A stretch of DNA of 64,000 nucleotides, from contig NZ_SJFN01000006.1 in NCBI RefSeq assembly GCF_004328075.1, forward strand, positions 62,001 to 126,000, in the 5' to 3' direction. The notes under the pieces were generated by a model that was not told where the DNA came from, made no database searches, and worked only from the letters and a program-made list of their open reading frames with translations. This document shows, piece by piece, positions 15,351 through 24,595 of this stretch (position 1 is the first letter of the stretch; each line of letters opens with the position of its first letter). Source of the DNA: Siculibacillus lacustris (lineage in GTDB: Bacteria; Pseudomonadota; Alphaproteobacteria; Rhizobiales; Ancalomicrobiaceae). The position numbers were made by a program, and so were the translations under genes.

Positions 15351-17252
15351 ATGCTCGTCCTCACCGATCTCACCTTTCGTATCGCCGGCCGCACCCTGCT
15401 CGAGGGGGCGTCGGTCGTCGTGCCGACCGGCGCCAAGGCCGGCTTCGTCGGCCGCAACGGCACCGGCAAGACCACGCTGTTCAAACTCGTGACCGGCGAA
15501 TGGTCGGCCGAGAGCGGCACGATCCAGTTCCCGCGCGCCGCCAAGATCGGCCAGGTGGCGCAGGAGGCGCCGGGCAGCGCGATCACCCTGATCGATTTCG
15601 TGCTCGCCGCCGACAAGGAACGGGCGAGCCTGCTCGCCGAGGCCGAGACCGCGACCGATCCGGCGCGGATCGGCGAAATCCACGTGCGGCTCGGCGACAT
15701 CGGCGCCCATTCGGCCGAGGCCCGGGCGGCGACCATCCTGTCGGGCCTCGGTTTCGATCATGCCGCCCAGGCGCGGCCCTGTTCGGACTTCTCCGGTGGC
15801 TGGCGGATGCGGGTGGCGCTGGCGGCGGTGCTGTTCTCCGAGCCCGACCTCTTGCTCCTCGACGAGCCGACCAACTATCTCGACCTCGAGGGCACGCTGT
15901 GGCTCGAGGACTACATCCGCCGCTACCCGCACACGGTGATCGTGATCTCCCACGATCGCGACCTGCTCAACACCGCGGTCGACATGATCGTCCACCTCGA
16001 CCGGATGAAGCTCGTCGCCTATCGCGGCGGCTACGATTCGTTCGAGCGGCAGCGGCGCGAGAAGATGATTCTCACGCAGAAGATGCGCGAGAAGCAGGAG
16101 GCCCATCGCGCCCACATGCAGGCCTTCGTCGACCGCTTCAAGGCCAAGGCGACCAAGGCGCGGCAGGCCCAGAGCCGGATGAAGGCGCTGGCCAAGCTGC
16201 CGCCGATCGAGGCGCTGACCGACGAGGCGGCGCTGCCGATCGACTTTCCTCAGCCGGTCGCCCGGCTGTCGCCGCCGATCCTGGCGCTCGACGACGTTGC
16301 GGTCGGCTACGATCCGGCCAAGCCGATCCTGCGCAAGGTCACGCTGCGGATCGACGAGGACGACCGCATCGCGCTGCTCGGCTCCAACGGCAACGGCAAG
16401 TCGACCTTCGCCAAGCTGATCGCCGGCCGTCTCGCGCCGTTCTCGGGGCGGATGGCCTCGGCGACCAAGCTGTCGATCGCCTATTTCGCCCAGCACCAGC
16501 TCGACGAGTTGCGCCCGGCCGAGACGCCGTTCCAGCACGTCCAGCCGCTGATGGCCGACGCGCCGGAATCGAAGGTGCGCTCGCGGGTCGCCCAGATGGG
16601 CCTGCCGACCAGCCGCATGGACACGCCGGCGGAGAAGCTCTCCGGGGGCGAGAAGGCGCGCCTGCTGCTCGGGCTGGCGACCTTCGCCGGCCCCAATCTG
16701 ATGATCCTCGACGAGCCGACCAACCATCTCGACATCGACAGCCGCGAGGCGCTGGTGCGCGCGCTCAACGCCTACGAGGGCGCGGTGATCCTGATCAGCC
16801 ATGATCGCCATCTGGTCGAGGCCACCGCCGATCGGCTGGTGGTGGTCGCCGACGGCACCGTCCGGGAGTTCGAGGGCGATCTCGACGACTACCGCCGCCT
16901 GGTGATCGACGGGCCGGCCCCGAGCGGCACGGCCAAGCGCGACGAGGACGACGGCGGGCGGGTCTCGGCGCTCGACCGGCGTCGCGCCGCCGCGGCGATG
17001 CGCGAACAGCTCGCGCCGCTGCGCAAGAAGATCAAGGACGCCGAAGCGCGGATCGAGAAGCTGCAGGCCGAGATCGCCCGGCTCGACGGCGACCTCGCCG
17101 ATCCGGCGCTCTACACCCGTGAGGCGGCGCGCGCCTCGCGGCTGATGAAGGCGCGCTCCGACGCGGAGAAGGCGCTGGCCGCTCAGGAAGAGATCTGGCT
17201 CGAGCTGTCGGCGACCCACGAGGCGGCGGAACGGGCGGCGCTCGACGACTGA
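15351..17252 (+). CDS. ABC-F ATPase (YheS/Uup-like)
   Basis: Soluble tandem ABC ATPase without membrane domain, 633 residues; the family acts on ribosomes to help stalled or difficult translation. First cassette: Walker A GRNGTGKTT, signature FSGGW, Walker B LLLLDEPTNYLD. Linker with a charged helical arm around residues 230-290 (FVDRFKAKATKARQAQSRMK). Second cassette: Walker A GSNGNGKST, signature LSGGEKARLL, Walker B LMILDEPTNHLD. The C-terminus (about 555-633) is a coiled coil like those of Uup and YheS. Length and arm are closest to YheS. Single gene; the next gene is on the opposite strand 27 bases away. Confidence 0.88.
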   Translation: MLVLTDLTFRIAGRTLLEGASVVVPTGAKAGFVGRNGTGKTTLFKLVTGEWSAESGTIQFPRAAKIGQVAQEAPGSAITLIDFVLAADKERASLLAEAETATDPARIGEIHVRLGDIGAHSAEARAATILSGLGFDHAAQARPCSDFSGGWRMRVALAAVLFSEPDLLLLDEPTNYLDLEGTLWLEDYIRRYPHTVIVISHDRDLLNTAVDMIVHLDRMKLVAYRGGYDSFERQRREKMILTQKMREKQEAHRAHMQAFVDRFKAKATKARQAQSRMKALAKLPPIEALTDEAALPIDFPQPVARLSPPILALDDVAVGYDPAKPILRKVTLRIDEDDRIALLGSNGNGKSTFAKLIAGRLAPFSGRMASATKLSIAYFAQHQLDELRPAETPFQHVQPLMADAPESKVRSRVAQMGLPTSRMDTPAEKLSGGEKARLLLGLATFAGPNLMILDEPTNHLDIDSREALVRALNAYEGAVILISHDRHLVEATADRLVVVADGTVREFEGDLDDYRRLVIDGPAPSGTAKRDEDDGGRVSALDRRRAAAAMREQLAPLRKKIKDAEARIEKLQAEIARLDGDLADPALYTREAARASRLMKARSDAEKALAAQEEIWLELSATHEAAERAALDD

Positions 17253-17279
17253 GGCCGAAGTTCGCCGCCGATCGCCCGG

Positions 17280-18377
17280 TCAGGCGCGGGCGGTGACCGG
17301 GTGGGCCGCGACCACCTCGTCGATCAGCGTCTCGTAGGCGTCGGCGGCGACCGCCACCGAGAAGTCGTGGGCACGGGCGATGCGCGGCAAGGGGTCGCCG
17401 GGGGCGGCCAGCGTCGCCTCGAGCGCCGCGGCCATCGCCGCGACGTCGTCGATCGGCACCAGCGTGCCGTGACGGGGATCGGCGAGAATCTCGCGCGGGC
17501 CGTCGCAGGCGGTGGCGACCACCGGCAGCCCGGCGGCCAGCGCCTCGACCACGACGTTGCCGAAGGCCTCGAAGCGCGACGACAGCGCCAGACATTTGGC
17601 GGCGGCATACCAGGTCCAGGGCCGGGTGACGTAGCCGGGCAGCTCGAACCGGTCGGCGACGCCGAGTTCGGCGGCGAGCGCCAGGAGGCGGTCGTGCTCT
17701 TCGCCCTGACCGAGGATCACCAACCGGGCCTGCGGCCGATCGAGGCGGGCGAAGGCGCGCAGCAGGCGGTCGAAACCCTTGATCGGGATCAGCCGGCCGA
17801 CCGCCAGGATGGTGTCGGGGCGGGCGGCGAGATCGGCCATGGTCGGGATCGGGCGCGGGGCCTCGGCATGGATCGGGTTGTAGATGCGCACGCAGCGCTT
17901 CGGGTCACCGCCCCAACGCTCGACGACGTCGCGCCGCAACCCGTCGGAGACGCAGACGGCGCGGGCCGCGAGACGGGTGAGCAGCGCGGTCAGGCGGAAC
18001 TTGGCGCGGCTGAGGCGGCCGGTCTCGTTCTCGTAATAGCCGTGATAGGACAGCACCACCGCGGTATGGCGTCCGGCGAGCGCGGCGGCGGCGAGCGCCT
18101 TGAGGTCGCAGGCGCCGACCGCCGGGAAGATCACGTCGAAGCGTTCGCGCCGCACGAGCCGGGTCAGTTCGCTCAGCGATCGGCGATGGGAGCGCGCCAG
18201 CACCACCCGCGGCACCGCCCGGTCGAGATATTCGGCATTGTCGTCGGACTGGAAGTCGACGGCGAAGGTCACGTCGTGACCACGCCGAGCGAGGGCGCTG
18301 GCGATCACCGCCCACACCCGTTCGGCGCCACCTCCCGACAGCGACGGCGTGTAGAAGAGCAATCGCCGCTTGCCCAT
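17280..18377 (-). CDS. GT4-family glycosyltransferase
   Basis: Predicted cytosolic glycosyltransferase of the GT-B fold, 365 residues. Start MGKRRLLFYTPSLSGGGAER has the glycine-rich N-terminal loop of the GT4 family. The C-terminal half has TILAVGRLIPIKGFDRLL and the donor-binding SSRFEAFGNVVVEALAAGLP with the E-x7-E pair. The acceptor is probably a surface polysaccharide or LPS sugar, but no other polysaccharide gene is near. The start at 18377 is preferred to the 69-residue longer frame because GGGGAG precedes it and the fold begins there. Confidence 0.85.
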   Translation of the reverse strand: MGKRRLLFYTPSLSGGGAERVWAVIASALARRGHDVTFAVDFQSDDNAEYLDRAVPRVVLARSHRRSLSELTRLVRRERFDVIFPAVGACDLKALAAAALAGRHTAVVLSYHGYYENETGRLSRAKFRLTALLTRLAARAVCVSDGLRRDVVERWGGDPKRCVRIYNPIHAEAPRPIPTMADLAARPDTILAVGRLIPIKGFDRLLRAFARLDRPQARLVILGQGEEHDRLLALAAELGVADRFELPGYVTRPWTWYAAAKCLALSSRFEAFGNVVVEALAAGLPVVATACDGPREILADPRHGTLVPIDDVAAMAAALEATLAAPGDPLPRIARAHDFSVAVAADAYETLIDEVVAAHPVTARA

Positions 18378-18601
18378 CGATACGACTCCCCGGGCCACGC
18401 CGCGGGACGACGGTGTCTCCCCGCCACCCTCCGTCTCCGGCGCCGCCGACGCGACACGAAACTCGATTCCCTCGACGCCGTCCACGCGAACTCGTCCACA
18501 CCGAACATTAACAGCAGCCGGCGATAGCACGAAATCGCTTCGGAGACGGAGCGATGTGAAAAAGGGGTAAACATTCCCCGGCAACTCGTCGAGAAACTTC
18601 G

Positions 18602-19207
18602 TTACGCCTCGGCCCGCACACCGCGCAGAAAAGTCGCGACCAGACGGTCGGCCAGCGCCTCGGCGTTCGCGGTGGTGACGAAGCCGAGCTTACCCTTGCC
18701 GGCGAGCACGGCGATGCCGTGGACCGACGCCCACAGGACATCGATCGAGGCGGCGAGCTGCCCGGAATCGGCGCCCGGTGGGAAGGCCGGCGCGGCGGCG
18801 GCGCGCACTGCGGCGAGCAGGCCGGCGATGCGATCGAGGTGCCAGGCCGGGGTCGGCCGGTCGTGGCCGGGCTCGTGTTCGAAGACCATCGCCCAGGTGC
18901 GCGGCTGTTCGGCCGAGAAGCGGATATAGCGCCGGGCGATCTCGGTCAGCGCCGCGGCGGGTTCCTCGGGCAGGCCGGGGGCGAACAGGGCGGCGTGCAG
19001 ATCGTCGACGACCAGGGCGGCGACGTGCAGGACGATGTCGTCGAGATCGACGAAGAGATTATAGACGGTGCCGACCGAGCAACCGAGGCCGGCGGCGATG
19101 CGACGGATGGTGAGGCCGGGGAGGCCCTCGGTGGTGACCAGATCGCGCGCCAGTTCGACGGCGCGGGCGCGCAACGCGTCCCGGCTCTGTTCCATGCGAC
19201 GTGGCAT
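18602..19207 (-). CDS. TetR-family transcriptional regulator
   Basis: A 201-residue one-component regulator. The N-terminal helix-turn-helix covers residues about 10-60 (LTIRRIAAGLGCSVGTVYNL). The C-terminal ligand domain has ASVHGIAVLAGKGKL, typical of the WHG-type TetR C-terminal domain. The start at 19207 follows GAGAGGG at good spacing; the ATG at 19243 lacks a ribosome site. The target is not apparent: the downstream GT4 gene is on the same strand 224 bases away, and the upstream gap is full of repeats. Confidence 0.85.
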   Translation of the reverse strand: MPRRMEQSRDALRARAVELARDLVTTEGLPGLTIRRIAAGLGCSVGTVYNLFVDLDDIVLHVAALVVDDLHAALFAPGLPEEPAAALTEIARRYIRFSAEQPRTWAMVFEHEPGHDRPTPAWHLDRIAGLLAAVRAAAAPAFPPGADSGQLAASIDVLWASVHGIAVLAGKGKLGFVTTANAEALADRLVATFLRGVRAEA

Positions 19208-19440
19208 CGCGCCCTCTCGCTCCCGTCCCCGATCGACGCCCATTGTGGTGAGCGACGTTCAGGAAGGCAAGGGGGCGGAAGGGGGGCCGTCATGAGGAGC
19301 AGGCGCCGTGGGCTTCCCTTGTCCCTTGTCCCTCGCGCGAGGCCGCGGTCGTCCCTTCTCCCCTCGCGGGACCTTTGCACAATCTGTCCCAGGGTCTTCG
19401 ATCCGCTCGAACGGATACCCGAGAGGGTGCACACCCGCCG

Positions 19441-19550
19441 CCGTCATCCCCGGCGGCGCGGCACGCGCCGGGAAGGGGATCCATAATATTTTCAGTAGCT
19501 TACTGAAGTTCTAGGCTCCCTTCCCTCGCTGCGCTCGCCGGGAGCGACGG
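19441..19550. repeat. Palindromic intergenic element, copy C
   Basis: Begins CCGTCATCCCCGGC and ends with the near inverse GCCGGGAGCGACGG; inner flanks are GGGAAGGGGATC and CTCCCTTCCCTCG. The same ends and flanks occur at 50706-50840 and 56358-56482, with a different centre. The centre here holds a small hairpin (TTCAGTA/TACTGAA, 19491-19507). This is a REP/RIME-like element, not a gene. Confidence 0.65.
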
Positions 19551-19594
19551 TTGAGCTCGATCTCCAGGGAAGAGAATCGGGAAATTGCGCAAAG

Positions 19595-19740
19595 GTCCCC
19601 TCGCGGGAGAAGGTGCCCCGCAGGGGCGGATGAGGGGGCGCGCGCGAAGCGCGCAACCGTGCCCCCTCGAACGATGTGCCGGACGGACGGGCCCCCCCCT
19701 CATCCGGCCTTCGGCCACCTTCTCCCGCGAAGGGAGAAGG
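19595..19740. repeat. Long imperfect palindrome, second intergenic repeat type
   Basis: Two arms, 19597-19638 and 19692-19734, are imperfect inverse copies of each other (shared core CGCGGGAGAAGGTG and CGGATGAGGGGG), separated by about 53 bases. The transcript would fold into a large hairpin. Palindromes of this look are scattered through many rhizobial genomes. With copy C of the other element it fills most of the 640-base gap between the TetR gene and holC; I see no gene in that gap. Confidence 0.65.
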
Positions 19741-19847
19741 AAATGGGGGTTCCTCGCAGGTCATCTCGCCCGTTCGCGGCCCGGACGCCCGCGGCGGCAC
19801 GCCCGGACTCCCGCGGCGGCGCCGGGCCATGCCGCACGTCCCGCCGC

Positions 19848-20297
19848 TCACGCCTTCTTCACCCAGCGGCCGGTCTCGTCCTCGGCCCAATAAGTGGCGG
19901 CGAGGCCCGAGGCCTTGACGTCCTTCCAGCGGCGGCGGGCGTCGACCAGGGCTTCCGGGTCGTTGCCGTCGAACAGGAACACCACGCGGTCGTAGTCCGC
20001 GAGGTCGGGCGGCTCGGCGCGGTCGACCAGGAAACGCACGCGCGCCGCGCCGCGCTCGGCGGGATCGGCGGTCAGGAGAATCGGCAGGTCGGCGGCGTCG
20101 GCCTCGCGGCCGGTGCCGTGGGGCAGGAAGCTCTCGTCGGCATAGGCCCACAGATGGGCGTCGAGGGCGTCGCGGCGCTCGGGCGAACCGGTCTGGACCA
20201 CGGTCTTCCACCCGCGCTCGACGCATTTCTCCAGGAGGCTCGGCAGGGCCTGTTCGAGGGTGCGGCGCTGGAGATGGTAGAACAGCACTTCGGTCAT
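19848..20297 (-). CDS. holC: DNA polymerase III chi subunit
   Basis: Clamp-loader accessory subunit that links the polymerase III holoenzyme to single-strand binding protein. 149 residues, usual length. Family blocks: N-terminal VLFYHLQRRTLEQALPSLLE, WAYADESFLPHG in the middle, and VVFLFDGNDPEAL followed by RRRWKDVKASG. It follows pepA in the same direction, the common alphaproteobacterial order. The 168-base gap from pepA contains GC-rich hairpins (around 20320-20460), so holC may be only partly co-transcribed. Confidence 0.88.
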   Translation of the reverse strand: MTEVLFYHLQRRTLEQALPSLLEKCVERGWKTVVQTGSPERRDALDAHLWAYADESFLPHGTGREADAADLPILLTADPAERGAARVRFLVDRAEPPDLADYDRVVFLFDGNDPEALVDARRRWKDVKASGLAATYWAEDETGRWVKKA

Positions 20298-20465
20298 GGC
20301 GGTGGCATCCCGAGAGGGCGCCGGCCGTCCCTCCCCCGCGCGAGGGAGGTGGCCGGCGAAGCCGGGTCGGCGAGGATCGGCGCCGCGAGCGAGAGCACCG
20401 GCGGTCGAGTCCGAGACCGCGGCAGCGCCCCCTCCCCTCGCGAGGAGGAAGGGGACGAGCGACCC

Positions 20466-21962
20466 TCACTTCTCGTAGTGGTCGGCGACCAGACGGTCGA
20501 GCAGGCGCACGCCCCAGCCCGAGGCCCAGGCCTTGTTCAGCTCGGTCGCCGGGCTGCCCATGGCGGTGCCGGCGATGTCGAGATGGGCCCAGGGCACGTC
20601 GCCGACGAAGCGCTTGAGGAACTGCGCGGCGGTGATCGATCCGGCGTCGCGGCCGCCGGTGTTCTTCATGTCGGCCCACTGGCTGTCGATCAGCTTGTCG
20701 TAGTCGGCCGACAGCGGCATCCGCCAGACGGTCTCGCCGGTGGCCTTGCCGGCCGCGGCGAGACGGTCGGAGAGCTCGTCGGAATTGGAGAACAATCCGG
20801 CGTTGAGCTTGCCGAGCGCCACCAGCACGGCCCCGGTGAGGGTGGCGAGATCGACGATCAGCGCCGGCTGGACCTTCTCCTTGACGTGCCACAGCAGGTC
20901 GGCGAGCACCAGACGGCCTTCGGCGTCGGTGTTGATGACCTCGATGGTCTGGCCGGACAGCGAGGTGACGACGTCGCCGGGACGCTGGGCGTCGGCGTCG
21001 GGCATGTTCTCGACCAGACCGATGGCGCCGACCACGTTGACCTTGGCCTTGCGCGCGGCGAGCGCGTGCAACAGGCCGGTGACCACCGCGGCGCCGCCCA
21101 TGTCGCCCTTCATGTCCTCCATGCCGGAGGCCGGCTTGATCGAGATGCCGCCGGAATCGAACACCACGCCCTTGCCGACGAAGGCGATCGGCGCGTCGTC
21201 CTTGTCGCCGCCGTTCCAGCGCATGATCACCACCCGCGGCGGGCGGGCCGAGCCTTGGGCGACGCCGAGCAGGGCGCCCCAGCCGGCCTTCTTCAGATCC
21301 TTCTCACCGAGCACCTCGACCTCGACGCCGAGCTTCGAGAGCTTCTCGGCGCGGGCGGCGAATTCGACGGTGCCGAGGTGATTGGCCGGCTCGCTGATCA
21401 GCTCGCGGGTCAGGGCGACGCCGTCGGCGATCGCCGAACGGGCGTTCCAGGCCTTGCGGGCGGCGGCATGGCCGTCGACGGCGAGCGTCAGGGCGAGCGC
21501 GGTCTCGGCGTCGTCGTCCTTCTTCTTGGTCTTGTAGCGATCGAAGCTCCAGGCGCGCAGGCGCACGCCGAGGCCGAAGTCGGCGGCCACTTCGGCGTCG
21601 ATGCCGACGCCGTCGCCGCGTTCGAGCAGGACGGTGGCGGTGGCGACCTTGAGCTCGACCAGCTTGGCGGCGAGAGCGCCGCCGAGGCGCGGCCAGTCCT
21701 TCTCCTCGAATTCGGCCGGCTTGCCGAGGCCGAGCAGCAGCACCCGGTCGAGATCGAGCCCATGGGGGGCGACCACGTCGAGAATGCCGAAGCGCTTGGC
21801 CTTGAAGGCGGCCTTGGCGACCGCCCGGGCGAGGAAACCGTTCGTCGCGCCGTCGAGGGCCGCGGCGGTCGGCGGCAGCACCAGATCCTCGCCGATGAGG
21901 ATCACGAGGGTGCCGGTCGCCGGAACGGCGGGCTTGGCGAAAGCGATCGAGGGATGCGTCAT
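20466..21962 (-). CDS. pepA: Leucyl aminopeptidase (M17)
   Basis: Cytosolic hexameric metallopeptidase removing N-terminal residues from peptides; some family members also bind DNA in site-specific recombination. 498 residues. The signature NTDAEGRL is at 344-351, with catalytic Lys264 and metal ligands in [17 protein letters not shown], and the [14 protein letters not shown] block at 279-292. The N-terminal domain (1-170) is poorly conserved, as usual. First gene of the pepA-holC pair and divergent from lptF across a 355-base gap. Confidence 0.93.
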   Translation of the reverse strand: MTHPSIAFAKPAVPATGTLVILIGEDLVLPPTAAALDGATNGFLARAVAKAAFKAKRFGILDVVAPHGLDLDRVLLLGLGKPAEFEEKDWPRLGGALAAKLVELKVATATVLLERGDGVGIDAEVAADFGLGVRLRAWSFDRYKTKKKDDDAETALALTLAVDGHAAARKAWNARSAIADGVALTRELISEPANHLGTVEFAARAEKLSKLGVEVEVLGEKDLKKAGWGALLGVAQGSARPPRVVIMRWNGGDKDDAPIAFVGKGVVFDSGGISIKPASGMEDMKGDMGGAAVVTGLLHALAARKAKVNVVGAIGLVENMPDADAQRPGDVVTSLSGQTIEVINTDAEGRLVLADLLWHVKEKVQPALIVDLATLTGAVLVALGKLNAGLFSNSDELSDRLAAAGKATGETVWRMPLSADYDKLIDSQWADMKNTGGRDAGSITAAQFLKRFVGDVPWAHLDIAGTAMGSPATELNKAWASGWGVRLLDRLVADHYEK

Positions 21963-22317
21963 CGGCTGGGTCTCCGGAGAATCGGCGGGGGCGACCGGCG
22001 GGGGCGGCCGGTCGGGCCGGCGCGTGAGCGCGTCGTGCCCCCAACATGAGGTGTCGCGAGCCGGTCGGCAAGCCGCACGACCCGAGGGAAGTCGTTGCCG
22101 AGGCGCATCAACCTTTCATCAACCATGTTTCCAAACGGTCGCTTAGCCATTTCGGCGCTTGGATGACACCTGGGGACATGGGAGAGATCGGACCTCGACG
22201 CCGTCACGTGGGGACGGCGTGAGCGACCGTGCGGCGATCGCGCGGTTGCCCGAGGGATCCGATCGACCGCCGCGCCGGCTCGGCGCCGCGCCCCGGGGGG
22301 AGGATGACGGAAGACGC
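21963..22317. other. Divergent promoter region, pepA / lptF
   Basis: A 355-base gap. The stretch 22100-22160 is AT-richer and probably carries the lptF promoter. The lptF frame is open back to 22159, but the conserved protein begins at 22318. No other gene is seen. Confidence 0.45.
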
Positions 22318-23505
22318 ATGCGGCTCATCGAGCGATACATCTTCCGGCGAGCAGCGGGCGGGTTCGTCCTGACGCTGGGCGCTCTGGTCGGCGTCGTCTG
22401 GGTCACCCAGGCGCTGCGGCAGATGAACATCGTCACCGCCAAGGGCGCCGCACTGCTGATCTTCCTCAAGATCACCCTGCTCGCTCTGCCCTTCCTGATG
22501 ATCGTCGTCGCCCCCTTCGCGCTGCTGATCGCCCTGGTCCAGACCCTGTCGGCGCTCAATGCCGAGAGCGAACTGGTGGTGCTCAACGCCTCGGGCGCCT
22601 CGCGCTTCGTGGTCTTGCGGCCCCTGATGGTGCTGGCGGTGCTGGTCGCGACGGCCATGGCGCTGTTGTCGACCACTGTGTCGCCGGCGGCGCTGAGGAC
22701 GCTGCGCGAGGAACTGACCCGGGTCAACGTCGACCTGGTCGCCAACATCGTCCAGCCCGGCCGCTTCGTGGCGCTGGAGGGCGGACTGACCTTCCACATC
22801 CGCGACCGCGCCGGCGACGGCTCGCTCGGCGGCCTGTTCATCGACGACCGGCGCGATCCCGAGATCGCCTTCACCTACATCGCCGAGAAGGCGGCGATCG
22901 TCGAGATGTTCGGCAAGACGCTCCTGGTGATGCAGGACGGGGTAATCCAGCGGCGCGCCAACAAGGACGGCAGTTTGTCTCTGATCGACTTCCAGTCCTA
23001 CGCCTTCGACCTGTCCAATCTGACCTCGCAGTCGACCGCCCCGACCTTCCGGCCGAGCGAGCGGCCGACCGAGGAACTGTGGGCGCGCCTCGCGGCCGCC
23101 GGCGACGACGACCGCAATCCCCGCGAGACCGGGCGCTTCCGCGCCGAATTGCACGACCGGCTGTCGCAGCCGCTGTTGCCGTTGGCCTTCGCGCTGGTCG
23201 CCTTCCTGGCGCTCGGCGACCCGCGCACCACCCGACAGGGGCGCGGCATGGCGGTGGTCGGCACGATCGTCGCCGCGGCGGTGTTGCGGGGCGGGCATTT
23301 CGCGGCGTCGAGTGCGGCGGCGACGTCCTTCGCCGGGGTTCCGGCGCTCTATGCGGTGTCGCTGGTGGCGGTGATCGGCGGCCTGTTCGTGGTCGTGACC
23401 GACCGCACGGTGTCGGTGCCGCGGCCGCTCGAATGGCTGGGCGAGCGGGTCGCCGAACTGTGGACGGCGGTGACGCGGCGATTCGGCGGCGGGGGGGTGG
23501 CATGA
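22318..23505 (+). CDS. lptF: LPS export ABC transporter permease LptF
   Basis: Inner-membrane half of the LptB2FG complex, which extracts LPS from the inner membrane and drives it along the LptA bridge. 395 residues. Begins MRLIERYIFRRAAGGF, the usual LptF start. Three membrane spans lie before and three after a periplasmic beta-jellyroll domain (about residues 130-265). The coupling region ALNAESELVVLNASGAS contacts LptB. GGAAG precedes the ATG. Its stop overlaps the lptG start. Confidence 0.92.
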   Translation: MRLIERYIFRRAAGGFVLTLGALVGVVWVTQALRQMNIVTAKGAALLIFLKITLLALPFLMIVVAPFALLIALVQTLSALNAESELVVLNASGASRFVVLRPLMVLAVLVATAMALLSTTVSPAALRTLREELTRVNVDLVANIVQPGRFVALEGGLTFHIRDRAGDGSLGGLFIDDRRDPEIAFTYIAEKAAIVEMFGKTLLVMQDGVIQRRANKDGSLSLIDFQSYAFDLSNLTSQSTAPTFRPSERPTEELWARLAAAGDDDRNPRETGRFRAELHDRLSQPLLPLAFALVAFLALGDPRTTRQGRGMAVVGTIVAAAVLRGGHFAASSAAATSFAGVPALYAVSLVAVIGGLFVVVTDRTVSVPRPLEWLGERVAELWTAVTRRFGGGGVA

Positions 23506-24593
23506 TCGGACCGACCCTCGGGCGCTACTTCGGCCGGCGCGTGCTGACCTCGATCCTGGCGATCTTCGCGATCGCCTTCACCATCGTGTTCCTGTTCGAC
23601 TTCCTCGACATGGTGCGCGCCAACGTCGACCGCCCCGGCTTCTCGTGGTCGCGGGCGCTGGCCGCGTCGCTGTTCCGGATCCCGACCTTCTCCGAACAGG
23701 TACTGCCCTTCGCCACCCTGTTCGGGGCGATGGCGGCGCTGCTCGCCCTGTCGCGACGGCTGGAGCTGGTGGTGGCGCGGGCGGCCGGAATCTCGGTGTG
23801 GCAGTTCATGGCGCCGCCGGTGCTGGTCGCGGTGATCATCGGCGTGGTCTCGTCGACCCTCTACAACCCGATCGCCGCCGCCCTCAAGGAGCGCTCCGAC
23901 ACGCTGCTGCTGGAACTCTCGGGCGGCGAGAAGAAGACGGTGTTCGACGGCGACCGCGAAGTGTGGATCCGCCAGGACGGCAAGGACGGCGAATCGATCG
24001 TCCACGCCATGCGCGCCGCCGACCGCGGTCTGCATCTGGCCGACGTGACGGTGTTCTCGTTCCTCAAGACCGGCCGCTTCCACGAACGGATCGAGGCGAC
24101 CCGGGCCGACTACGACGACGGCCAGTGGATCCTCACCGACGCCCGCGTCCAGGCCGTCGGGGTCGACCCGCAGCACTTCGACACCCTGCGCATCCCGACC
24201 CGATTGAAGCGCGAACAGGTCGGCGACAGCCTCGCCGAGCCGGAGACGGTGTCCTTCTGGGCGCTGCCGTCGTTCATCGAGACGGCGCGCAACGCCGGCC
24301 TGCCGGCCTTCCAATTCGAACTGCAATATCAACTGCTTCTCGCCCGCCCGCTGCTCCTGGTGGCGATGGTGGCGATCGCCGCGACGGTTTCCTTGCGAGT
24401 GTTCCGGTTCGGCAACATAGGGCGGATGATTCTCGGTGGCGTCGCTGCCGGCTTCGTGCTTTATGTCGTCGGAGAGGTCGCACGCGGGCTCGGTGGCGCG
24501 GGAATGGTCCCGCCCTTTCTGGCAGCCTGGTCCCCCGCCGTGGTCGCATCGTCGATGGGCTTCACGATTCTGCTGTATCTGGAGGACGGTTAG
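23502..24593 (+). CDS. lptG: LPS export ABC transporter permease LptG
   Basis: Partner of LptF in LptB2FG. 363 residues with the same six-span layout: spans near 15-35, 65-85 and 100-120, a periplasmic domain about 130-265, and three C-terminal spans (LLARPLLLVAMVAIAATVSL and following). The LptB-contact motif is SRRLELVVARAAGIS. ATGA overlap with lptF indicates coupled translation and equal amounts. lptD begins two bases after its stop. lptA and lptB are not in the window. Confidence 0.92.
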   Translation: MIGPTLGRYFGRRVLTSILAIFAIAFTIVFLFDFLDMVRANVDRPGFSWSRALAASLFRIPTFSEQVLPFATLFGAMAALLALSRRLELVVARAAGISVWQFMAPPVLVAVIIGVVSSTLYNPIAAALKERSDTLLLELSGGEKKTVFDGDREVWIRQDGKDGESIVHAMRAADRGLHLADVTVFSFLKTGRFHERIEATRADYDDGQWILTDARVQAVGVDPQHFDTLRIPTRLKREQVGDSLAEPETVSFWALPSFIETARNAGLPAFQFELQYQLLLARPLLLVAMVAIAATVSLRVFRFGNIGRMILGGVAAGFVLYVVGEVARGLGGAGMVPPFLAAWSPAVVASSMGFTILLYLEDG

Positions 24594-24595
24594 TC

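Noticed and set aside
12912-17219. 1,435-codon reverse-strand frame across rbsK, glsA and the ABC-F gene
   Set aside because: Antisense to three solid genes; its composition is that of a complementary-strand shadow of high-GC codons.
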